Below, one piece after another: positions 13,921 to 25,600 of a stretch of DNA of 64,000 nt. Below the pieces are notes generated by a model. It was not told the DNA's origin. It saw only the letters and a program-made list of their open reading frames with translations, and did not search any database. Each line of letters starts with the position of its first letter. The first letter of the stretch is position 1. The position numbers and the translations under genes are program-made. This DNA is from Gyrodactylus bullatarudis (taxonomy: Eukaryota; Platyhelminthes; Monogenea; Gyrodactylidea; Gyrodactylidae), in contig SSNU01004331.1 of NCBI GenBank assembly GCA_012064415.1, positions 516,135 through 580,134 on the forward strand. The letters run 5' to 3'.

Positions 13921-16900
13921 TTAATTAATTATTTAATCGATTGATTTATATTATGCTTTTGTTCCTTGGCTAATACCAGATTTTGTCTCTTTCAATCCCC
14001 GTTACCCGAGTTTATATTATTGTGTAACCTGTTTTATGCATAGTTCTCATTCTTCTTTTATTCTTACTAGCTTTGATATTATTCATTATTATTATTATTA
14101 TTCTCAAATCAATAGATGGGTTGGTTAGCCAGTTAGTTAGTTGTTTAGTTATTTGGATAGATGGGATAGCTAGATAAATAGATGTTCTCTCTCTCTACAT
14201 CTTAGCAAGCATTTCCACATTCTCACCATCTTCCATGTGCATTCTATCTTTCTCTCTCTCTCTCCCTTTCTTTCTTCAACGTACAAATGCATACTCAGAA
14301 ATATACATAGAAATACCATTATTGTTATTATCCTTATACTACTAACTTACTTACTAGTAAGTAACCATCTTGGCAAGGAGTAGTCATTGTAGTCATATAC
14401 TATAAATATAAATTATTACCTTGCACTATTCCTCATTGAATCTTTCCTCTTTTTCCTTTTGGAGAATCCAAACAAACACACACACACACACTAGCATTCA
14501 CTGAGTGAATACATTTTTACAGACTCTATCTACTGGATATCTACATTCATTTACTCCATCTTCTATAGATGAATTTATTTTCCTTTATTTTTCCATCCTT
14601 CTTGTTATTAACAACAACAATAATAATAATAATAGAAAAAGAACAAGAAGAAAATGAAATAGCTACTACTACTTTATCAGAGTGATATCCAAAACCATAT
14701 CCAGTAGTAGTATTGTAAATGTTGGAGTGAATGTGTATGTGTGTAAATGTACACGAAGGATGATGATGATGAAGGGTGTATTCTATTGTAGAATATCGTC
14801 AAATATAGCATAAGCATCAATATATATATATATATGAATAGATTTGTTTCTACAAAATGTAGAAATTCACTCTTACTCCTCATACTCTCCTTACACTCTC
14901 TATACTTGGTATAGACTAAGAATATAGTAACAAGTACTATGCCAAGGCTATATAGGGAAGAATATAAATAACCTTGAACTGGTGGATAGAGATGTATGCA
15001 GAGTGTAAAAGAGACTGACTAAATGAGCCAGAGAATAAATAAATGGGCAAAAGTTGAATTGGAAATGAAGAGAGAGAGAGAGAGATACTAAATATATTCA
15101 TACTACTTACTACTACTACTACTATTGGATGTACTTTCTATGTACAATGTTCATTCTATCCATACAACACTGTTTTACCATCTCCTGATGAGTAAACAGT
15201 AACCGAGAGAAAGAGAGGTGATCTAGGAATAATCTCACATGATAGTCACAGCATAGTCTAATAATAATACTCTCTCTCTCTCTCAGAAAATAAAAGGAAT
15301 GAATGGAAAGAAGAGAGGAATCATTGATTGAATCTTTTGTGTGTGTGTGTGTGTGCGTGTATATTCTCTCTCTACATTGTCTACTTCTACTACTACAACA
15401 AAAACAACAACCCAAGTATTTTTAATCATAATAACAATAATAATAGCATACATTTATATTGCATACATACAAGGATACATTTACTCTACTAGTCTACTAT
15501 ATATATATATTAAAAGTAGATATTATCAATCAATATTATTACTACTAGTATTATTATTTAATCCTGACTAGTAGTATTATTTATTATCCTCTAAATTAGA
15601 GGCATACACACACACACACACACACACAATAGTAGTATACAATCTTGATCTACATACACATTTATAGTATATTTATATATATATATACAGAGATAGAGTG
15701 TGTGTGTGTATGTATATTGTTGTAAATATAGGTAGAGAATAAGTTTACCAACAATATACATTAAAGGATTAATATATAATATAATGATGTCTATATATAT
15801 GTAGATATGGGATTATGTACATGGTAGAGGACTACATTATTATTATGACTATCATTCAGTGTCCTGCTGTTTTATTATTATTACCATGATCATCATCATT
15901 ATTGAGAAAAATAATCATCTTCAACTGAGGAATAAGGGAGAGAGAGAGAAAGAAAGCGATAGATGGATAGATTCTCTCAGATCAATATCACATATACACA
16001 TTGTATAATGTACTAGTGTGTGTGTCCATCTATCAACTATTACAACTCTATATTATATGGATGTTTGTATACGTACCACAGAGAGAGAAAGAGAGAGAGA
16101 TATTATCGTCATCCTCCTCCTATTACTATAATAATAATATTATTATTATTATTGCTATTGTGTACTAGTCTCATGGTTGCAAGTTATCTACTATCTCTCT
16201 CTCATTACTATTCAACATCATCATCTGAAATAGTCTTGTACTACTATGATGTGTGTGTGTGTGTGTGTGTATGTACGTACAAAATGATGATGTCGATGGA
16301 TATGAAATAATGAATAATATTTCTACATGTACAACTGAATAATCTATATGTTAGCTTTTGGTTGCTTAGTTTCAAGCAAAATTGTCTCTTTACCTTATTA
16401 TTATCATCATTACTACTGTTATCATTAGTAATATATAGTCCCTACATAACAAGATAATATACACTCCCAATATATGCTTAAAATTAAGTAAAATACTAGT
16501 GGAAATGAACACACACACTGTCAGAGAGTGACCATATAGAAAAAAGGGCATAACCTTAACCTTGGTAGCTGAAATGTAAATCTATCTCAAGTTGAAATTA
16601 ATACTCTCAGAGTTGAAATGAAAAACTCGCCATTTAGATTTTACTTACTAAATTTACTTTTTACTGAGAAAAGTTTTATTAATAATGAATTTTTATTCTA
16701 TAGCACGAGTTCTCCTTCAATCCAATTACCTAGTGAATGAAACTGCGGGAGAATCAAGTGAACACACACATCAACTCAAACACGTTGGCCAAATATTGCT
16801 CAAAAATAATAATTTCCATCGAATTACAATTTCGTCCTCATTCAATCTCAATATTGTGTATACATTTTTTGACAGATTCAATAAAAACAAAATAACTGCT

Positions 16901-17754
16901 GAACAGATCTCCAAAGAAAATACAATTTGCAATCATTATTTGGCGTCCCACAATAGGCAAAAACTAATATTACACTGATTATTATTGTATAAACACACCT
17001 CCCTTGTCATTTATATAATTATGCTAGAGATTAATGCATTTCAAAACTATCTGAATACTCATCAAATTCAACCCTTGATATCAGTTCCCCTACTTCACGC
17101 CCCATCGTTTATATTTGATATATTTTGCTCTCTAATTTGAGAATTAATCGGTAAATTGTTTTTTTATTCTTTAGCCGAGAGGACCCAAACTGAAATTCCC
17201 TTTGATTTGAATGATTTCTTTTAAATTAATTCCTTGATCTCTCTCTCTCACGAGATCCTGATGCAGATTATGGGGAAGAGAGATAACTTGTAAAAATAAT
17301 CATGATTAAAAAGAACATTGTCTTTGTAAATGCAATGATGTAACTAACTTCCAAATGATATATTATATTATAACTGTAATAACTCAATGAATTTTGAATA
17401 AGATTTGTGAATAAAAATGCTAAATATATACATGTAGTTAATCTCTTTAGTATTTTAAAACTTGAGCTCGAATGAATCAATCGTTGCAATTGAGGATTTA
17501 TGCTCTACTAGTATTAGTATTAGTTTAATATCCTATTCACTCAATCCGATTGCTTAAATAAACAATTTGAATTTGAACAAACAATTTCAGTGTTGAGTTA
17601 AAGTTTTGAATTAAAAATTGACTATTGTGTCAACTGTTTGTTTAAGTTCATACTATGTGAATCGAATCATTCAAGTTAAAAGATGCCCCGAAAACCTATT
17701 TGTCACTAAATCTATTCATATTAAAGTTTAAATTTAGATTTTCTTATTCTTATA
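13921..17754. repeat. Microsatellite-rich region between SSBP and LRRFIP
   Basis: A dense cluster of simple repeats: (TC)n near 14190-14270, (CA)n at about 14475-14490, (GA)n at 15066-15086, (CT)n at about 15263-15283, (GT)n at 15339-15356, (CA)n at 15606-15628, (GA)n at about 16080-16100, (ATT)n at 16127-16155 and (GT)n at 16249-16271. ATT, CTA and TAC triplets lie between them. Short open frames here are made of repeat sequence and look spurious. A frame at 16685-16978 (97 codons) lacks homology signals. The stretch may be the last intron of SSBP: an acceptor (TATTCTTTAG, ending 17174) precedes short open sequence to 17224. Confidence 0.75.
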
Positions 17755-20700
17755 ATGTCCTATAAGAATATTGGCCAGCAATCTGAAATCAGTAGACTCG
17801 ACAGACTTGCTACAGATGTAATTTCATCAATATTATTAATTTATAGACCGAAACTGAGAGAGCTGCCAAAAATCGTCTGATTGAAGAGGCCAGGCGTATC
17901 CGTCTTAAAGAATTAGAAAAGATTCGCCAACAAGATGAGGACAGTGATTCTTCTAGTCGGAATGTAAATACTTTTAATTATTTATTCCTCCCTTTAGAAC
18001 ATGTATAGCCGCTATAGCAGTCGTAATTCTTCCATAGAACCTGCTTCAGTTCTTTCTAATGGATCTCGTAGCTTGGATGCAAGAGAACTTAAGCTCCAAC
18101 TTATCGCTCTTGAGGATAAATATAAAGAAGTCATGGTCGCTAACGCTCAGATTGATAGCGAGAAACAACTACTCCGTTATGAATTGGATTTATTAAAGGA
18201 TAACCTTGAGGATTACATCGATTCGAATCAAGCTCTCAAGAAATGTTCAGCTGAAAGAAAGCGTGTAAGTCGTTTCTTAAAATTTTTTACCTTGATAATG
18301 TTACTAAATGTCCTAATCTTTTGGAATATAATTGTTTTTTTAGAATTATAACCTAGGGTAATGCATTTTTTCTTTTTCAGCAAATTGCTTACCAGAATAT
18401 GCAGATAAGAGAATATAAACATCGAATTGCTTATGCTACAGCTCAGATAGAAGCTAGGGATAAACTTTTAACAGATTATAATCTTTTATTCTACGGTTCA
18501 ACGGAGAAGCCGGACCCTTCTGAAATTGAGGAGGATATTGCCTGTGAAAATCAGATCGATAACGGAAATAAAACGCCCGAGGATAAACCAATTTCTATTC
18601 CTGGATTAGCTCTTGTCTCTAAGGAAACTATTGAATGTCTTAACAAGATATCTGGAAATAATCTTGAGGAGAAAATTAATTATGTCCTGAAAGAGAACAA
18701 GGAATTACAAGAGAGAATTGACCAACTTGAGACAAACCTAGAAGAACAAAAGGAGAAAATAAACATTGCCCAGAGATATGACACCAACAAGTCTCGTATT
18801 AACGGATTCGATACTGAAGAATACAAACAGATTCAGAGTATGTTTCCAGTCTCTTTTTTTCAAAATTTCAATATCAAATCTTTGAATGTTTATTTTATTC
18901 GGTTACATCATTGGAATTAAAAATTATTATTAATTATATTTGATCAAAACCCTTTCTTCTCCACAGACGCCAAGGCACAGGCACAAGACTTTAAATTCAA
19001 ATACCAAGAGGCTCTCCAGAGAATATCCGCCAAGGAAGGTGATGTAAGTCATTTAGCTCCCCTCCCCATTAGGTGGATTCTCTCCTAAACTATAGACATT
19101 CATGTTCACTCAATTATTTGTGTAGTTCCCTAGTCCTTTACCAATGGACTTGTTACATTCATTCATAGCCAAAAAACATATTAATTTATCCCCATTCCAG
19201 GCGAAAGGTCTTAGTGACAAGGTTTGCACATTTCTTCTTCTTCTTCTCCACACATTCTTTTCAAAATGTTTCTTTTCTTTTAACGCACAACTGTTTCCTA
19301 TTTTATTAATTCTGTCCTGTAATATCTGCATATATATATAAATAATTATAAGTCAGCAATTTATTACAAAGCATCCTTCTTGTTCCTCTCATCATCTTCC
19401 CACATGTAAAGAGAGTAAAAGACAATGATGACACTTGCTCAATCATCATTTGATTTTTTACCTTGTCCCCAGTATGTGGGTAGAGGATGGACAATAGCAA
19501 TTTCCCTCTCTCTCATTTCTTTCCTTTCCTGGTGTCTGTGGTATACCACATTGAGATGAGGATTCCATGAAATTCGTGCATTAATGAAATTGTTTACTAT
19601 GTTGATGATAATGACGACATGATATAGATATTATGCAATTATTTTACTCGTATGAATCAAAATATGAAAAAAACCTTTCTCGATCTTTGTTTCTGTCTGT
19701 AGATGTTTGGTCAACCGAATATCTATCTTTCCATGTCTCTCTCTCTCTCTCTCTTTCTGTTGTTGTTGTTGCTTAATTAAGTGATCAATATATCTATCCA
19801 TCTATACATCACTACTACTACCACCTTTTAATCATAATCATAATAATACTGCTACTTCTGAATTATTATTATTATTCACTAATTCTGACATTGATGCAAA
19901 AAATAGTCTTCTGTCTCATGTCCAATTTGTTAAGTCTCTCTCACTCACTCGCAGACACAGAAACAGCAACTTTGCATGATCTGCAATTTTAGTTCAGGCT
20001 CTAATCTGGGAGTTCTCTCTTTCTTCCTCTGCTATTTGCAATTTTCCCCCTCCCCTGCTTCCCCTCAATTAACATGGGGGGGCAAGTAAATGTGAAGCTA
20101 GAATTGACAAATAACCGCATAATTATTCAGGAAGAAAAGTGTACCTTTCGAAATAAACAATAAAATGAATTTCCCAATCATCACAAAGGTAAATTTGACT
20201 TATTGAACCAGAATTCTCTATTTAATGTTGATCCCAAATTTCAATATCTTATATCTAATCTTATTAAATCTTCGAAATCGATAAACATTTTGAGCTCAAA
20301 GTTTACAAAATTGTATTCGTAAAAATGATGAATTCTCATTTTTAGATCAACTCTAGCTTTACATTTTATTCTCGTTTTATCCCCCTCCCCTTATTCCCAT
20401 GAATGAGTCATGATGCATGTTGTTTCTTCCTTGAAAGAAGAAAAGGTTCCTTGCATGGCCGTATCATCATCATCATTTTCCTCTTTTTTTCACCTTTGCC
20501 TAATACATGCATATACATCATTATCATCATCATTAGAGGTGATAACTAATGATTTTATTCTCCAGATTATCCGGTTGGAGGCTCAAGTGAAAAGATACAA
20601 AGCAATTGCTGAAACCTGCGAGACCCAGGAGAATGACCTGAAACAGGATCGTCGGAAACTCCAAAGAGATGTAAGTGTCACTGAAATATCAATCGATGCA

Positions 20701-21343
20701 CCATAACTAATTGATGGTTCAAACTATACTGAATATTCTACACATTGTCTTATCGAATAAATCTTTTCTAGCTCCAATCTACTCTTCAGAACCTTAAAGT
20801 AATGAATATCCCCTTCTCTCCTTCATTAACTAATTATAATAAAACAATACACCCACACACACATACAAACACATATTGCCCATAAAATGACTGGCTCTTA
20901 GTTTCTATAGCTTTTATTTTATTTTCCTCTCATTCTCCAGAGTGAAAGAAGAAGTATTAGATGGAGATGTTAGTCTTTCTAGTATACTTTAATAGTATAA
21001 CAGAATTCGATTCTTGCGTGAATGTTGAGAATAATAACCATTTATCATTCTGATGCAGCAGGTTCATCTAGGCTAGAACCTATTGAGGACTTTTGCTACT
21101 CCTTTTGGGTTTTAGACAAACTCCTCTTCATTTCCAGTTGTTCAATCATTATTTTCCATTCAGCTCCGCGAGAGGAATTCCCAAATAGAAGATCTCAAAT
21201 CTGAGAACTCTACGCTCATGCGAAAGTTGGAGAAATTATCCAAAAGCGCTGGCATCACCATACCTGGAATCAGCGTTGTCGCCGGATCGAGTTCAAATAC
21301 TTCCTTTCCCAGGTCTTTTAGAGAATCAAGTCAGGCTCGATGA
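17755..21343 (+). CDS. LRRFIP family: Flightless-interacting coiled-coil protein
   Basis: Homolog of LRRFIP1/2, the coiled-coil partners of Flightless-I that act in actin and Wnt/innate signalling in vertebrates. Nine exons join in frame: 17755-17817, 17847-17963, 17998-18264, 18381-18837, 18967-19043, 19201-19221, 20566-20670, 20772-20798 and 21164-21343, giving 437 aa. Introns are 29, 34, 116, 129, 157, 1344, 101 and 365 nt. The LRRFIP signature is clear in order: EARRIRLKELEKIRQQ, ALEDKYKEVMVANAQIDSEK, then ISIPGLALVSKETIE, LEAQVKRYKAIAETCETQE, DRRKLQRD and NSTLMRKLEKLSKSAG. Nearly the whole chain is predicted coiled coil. The 21-nt exon encodes AKGLSDK and keeps exact register with human LRRFIP2. 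The 27-nt exon encodes LQSTLQNLK and adds nine residues not present in human, so it may be a cassette exon. It ends SSQAR-stop. Confidence 0.92.
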
Positions 21344-22571
21344 AATCCTTTTAATCATCAAGTCATATGGTATACAATATCAACATAATAACTCATCTTT
21401 ATTAACTAATATTGACGTCTGGAGTAATTCCTTCTGCGGTCTAATCACAAAGCCTCGTCCTCCCCTCAAATTATTATCACACTATGCCTAGATTTTAATT
21501 ATTTAGCTTTTTACTTGCTTCTACCCATATAGAAACATATATATTATCTGTGTGTACATAGAATTACAACCAACACCCCCATCCCATAAAATGTTTTTGT
21601 CTTTATTGCACCAATTTAATGGAGAAGAAAGAGTGATTGGCAATGGCCTCTGTCTCTTTTTATTTCTCTCAATTGTCTCCCCTGGTATTTCATTTCTCTC
21701 TCCCTGCCGAAAGCAATTTTAGCTACCTTAGGCTTTATTTATTATTTTTGTTTGCTTCAGAAGTATTTTGATAAAGTTTTACTACTCTTATTATAATTAT
21801 TATCCAAGCAATATATATTTGTACATACAAATTACTCGTACAGTGAACAATCTCTAAGGTTTTTACTCATTTTTGTACAACTCTGGCTACTCTTATTTAA
21901 TCGATGAAATTTTGCAGGAATTCAGAACCAACACAATACAAATTCACTCCCTCTTATCTTTTTATTAAACAGGAAGCCCAATATGTTTCATTTGAATTTG
22001 TTGCAATGCTAACAGAATGGGCGAATACAAGAACTGAATCCCACTTTTTAACTTGTCTCTTCCTTTTGAATTTCCTAGATCATTTCGCCTGTTGAGGATC
22101 CCTTACCCTAGATCTTCATATACAATTTATACATACATGATATGTGGAAGTGATATTTGTGTATTCAAGTTTTTAACACAAAAACGCTCGTACATTTTGT
22201 AAGAAATACCAAATTTTGAATAGATTTTTTTGCTTGATGAATCATGATCTTCTTCCATCTCTCTCTCTCTCTCTCTCTTTCTTCCAGATGTAATCAACCA
22301 TTTAATCCAGGGCACAGATAGGCTTCCTAGTAAATCCAGAATCCAATGAATAAAATGTTGAGTAATGTTCAAACTGCATTGTCATCTAGTGAAGTTTTAT
22401 CTTGTACTCGGAAGCCTCCTTTCAACTCGATCACGTATGATTTCTTCTTGTAAACTAACCTCAGTTGAAAAGCACATACACATGACTTGATATTACATCA
22501 TAGCCATGATAATAGCGAGCGCGAATGTCATTTTCAAGGAGGCGTGGCAGTGCAAACACCGACCATGCGTG
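21344..22571. other. LRRFIP-PEPCK intergenic
   Basis: AT-rich sequence with a (CT)n microsatellite at about 22257-22279. No supported gene. The last 80 bp become locally GC-richer and probably form the proximal PEPCK promoter. Confidence 0.6.
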
Positions 22572-22632
22572 TATAAATATAAATTTAATTAGCATTAAAA
22601 TAACATAAAGTATTTTGTTATCATCTCTTGAT
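22500..22632 (+). promoter_or_regulatory. PEPCK proximal promoter with TATA box
   Basis: TATAAATA at 22572-22579 lies 54 bp upstream of the start codon. Just upstream is an unusually GC-rich segment for this window, including AGGAGGCGTGGCAGTG, which resembles GC-box/KLF-type sites. The spacing predicts transcription starting near 22600 and a 5' UTR of about 30 nt. Most other promoters in the window lack a TATA box, so regulated transcription would fit. Confidence 0.55.
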
Positions 22633-25600
22633 ATGCATAACGATCTAAACTGCCTTCCACCTAATGTGAGGAAATACGTCCAGCAGAAAGCAGACCTCTG
22701 TAAACCGGATCAAATCTACATTTGCGATGGGTCAGAAGAGGAAAATCAAAAACTCATCGATCTCTGCCTTAAGGAAGGTCAGTTTAAAGTTGAAATATTA
22801 ACATTGAGATATATAATCTTTATATTTCCGTAGGAATCATAAGAAAACTCGATGCTTACAAGAATAACTATCTCTGTCTGACGGATCCAGCCGATGTGGC
22901 CAGAGTGGAATCCAAAACAATGATATCCACACCAAATAAATACGATACTGTACCTCATACAAAGGACGGGGTACAATGTACACTCGGCAATTGGGTCTCC
23001 CCTGAGGAATTAGACAAGATGCTAACTGAAAGATTTCCTGGGTGCATGAGAGGGAGGACCATGTATGTCATTCCATTCAGTATGGGACCAGTAGGCGGGC
23101 CAATTTCAAAGATTGGCATCGAGCTAACTGACTCTCCTTATGTCACAATTAACATGAGGGTCATGACCCGTATGGGAAAGGCTGTTATGGATCTGTTGAG
23201 AGAAGATGATTCAACATTTGTCAAAGCTCTTCATTCAGTTGGCCTTCCAAAACCTGAATCAAGTATGTCTCAATGATTTGTTACATTACATTTCGTACAT
23301 CTCAAGTTGCATAATTTTATTTCTAATCAGTAGTTTATGTTAATTTATTCTCGGCAAGAATATTTTTAGTTTGAATAATTTCTAATCGTCTCTCAGCTTC
23401 TGTAAAATGTCAACACAAACTTCCAGAATAGAAAAGTCATAACTTTTTACTTCACTAATATTGGGGCAACAGAAATAAAGTCGGGAATCAATGATTTTTA
23501 CAGAAATCTTGATATTTTCATCAAGAATTCGAATTTTTTAAAGATTTTTTGCAAAACCTTCTCATGTTGCCCACTTTTACCAGTTGAAGAAAAACAATTC
23601 TGACCAAAGGACCCCAAAAAATCGAATTTCAGCTCCCAAACGACGATAATAGGGCTATGCATCAGATAAGATTCAGTTGAATTGATTTTCTTGTCTAATC
23701 TTGATCCTGAAAAACATCTTTTGATCACTCCCCCACTTTTAAATCAATAAAAATTTTCGGTTCGCAGTTCGAAATAAATAGATTTTGGAGCCAAATGGAA
23801 ATTTGAAAAATCGCCATATTTTTCTTAAAAATAATTTTTTCTCTTCACCTGGAAATAGTGGGCAACCTGAGTGGGTTTCCAAAAAATCTTTGAAAAATTC
23901 GAATTCTTGACGAAAATATCGAGATTTCTGTAAAAATCGTCGATACCCAACTTCATAACAATCAGCTTTATATACAAACACTTTTAGACACTTTACAGAG
24001 CTATAAAAGTTTTCTAAACTTGAAATGTCAAGTGAGTGAATTTATCTTTATATTATGAAACATGGCCTTCAAGTCCCTAAGGATTTGATTCTGAATTTGG
24101 GATTAAACGCTGTGATCGCATTTCACTTGTATACTCAAAATGATTTTCAATGATCGTAATTAGCATACAAAACAATTTCTAGATATTCCAAAATCAGCTG
24201 AGTATAAATTTAAATTTTCTCTTTCAACCCTTGACGTGTCGAGTTAATCAAGCAGGTAATTCTATCTTTACTCTTGACACAATATGAAGATGTGCAGGAT
24301 AGAAACTACAATTTTATTATCCTTCGTCAAAATACCTTGTCATTTCTTCAAACAAAAGCTGGTTTGGGGGAAAATGATTAATAAGAAATATGCACCAAGA
24401 TAAAAGCACACGCATTAATATGAAAAGCTGAATCTTTTTAGCACACAAAAACATAACAGTCTACTGATGGAAAAAGTGATTTCTGATTATTTTCAACTCT
24501 TCCCTGCAAGAGATAAAATTGTTCTTTTCTTCGATATTCTAAACCTTCTTCAAAAATCTTCAACCTGGTTTTTAATGTACAGTCTCTTCTTTCTTTTAGG
24601 GAAAGAGATCAAAATATTCTAATAATGTAGATTTATATAGGTTCTGTGAAAAAATCATTTCAGCAGAGAGATTCAGTTATCTTATTCAATAGTTCTGTGT
24701 CAATATTGAAAAATCCTTGGCCAAATATCTCCATTCTTTGGCTCAAAGAGTATTATTTTAGAGTATTAGAGATTGTAAAACTAACCAAGGGGTTTTCCTC
24801 TATATATCTAGTGAATAGAGTCAACCTTGTGAAAATAAAATAATATGTAAATTTATCAATCGTGAATATATTGGGATAGAAATCGATGTTATAAAAGGTA
24901 TCATGTGTTATATAAAATATTTTCCTTTTGTTCTTCATACTTTAAATTTATGTCTAGGACCAGTCATAAATAACTGGCCGTGTAACCCTGAAAAGACAAT
25001 TATCACCCACTTCCCCCACAAGAACGAAATCAACAGCTTTGGCTCTGGCTATGGGGGCAATTCACTCCTTGGTAAAAAGTGCTTCGCCCTGCGAATTGGC
25101 TCATATCTCGGGGAGAAGGAAGGCTGGCTAGCTGAACATATGCTTATCCTCGGCATAAAGCCTCCAGGTGGTCAGCGTAGATACATTGCTGCCGCTTTCC
25201 CCAGTGCCTGTGGGAAGACGAATTTGGCCATGCTTAAGCCGACACTTCCTGGCTATGAGATAACTTGTGTTGGAGACGATATCGCTTGGATGAAGTTTGA
25301 CGAAGATGGCCGACTGAGAGCCATTAATCCAGAGAACGGTTTCTTTGGTGTTGCTCCCGGGACCTCGGATAAGACCAATCCCAATATAATGAAGTGTCTC
25401 AAGGAGAATTGTATTTTCACAAATGTAGCTCGAACAAATACCGGAGAGGTTTACTGGGAAGGCCTTGAAAAGTTTACTGATTTCGACAATGTCAAAATTA
25501 CTGACTGGCACAATGAGCCTTGGACTCGAGTGAGTTTTCTTTGAGTCTTTTACACTTACAAATCTGTACTTCTATGGCATGTATCGCGCTGATGAGTATG

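Noticed and set aside
15122..16310. Several ORFs of 76-97 codons on both strands
   Set aside because: They consist of translated microsatellite sequence (runs of Ser-Leu, Thr-His, Val-Cys) and lack any protein character.
16685..16978. 97-codon plus-strand ORF considered as a SSBP exon or small gene
   Set aside because: No splice-site support, no homology, and average composition for AT-rich noncoding DNA.
25128..25511. 127-codon minus-strand ORF
   Set aside because: Antisense to the PEPCK P-loop exon; conservation is on the plus strand.
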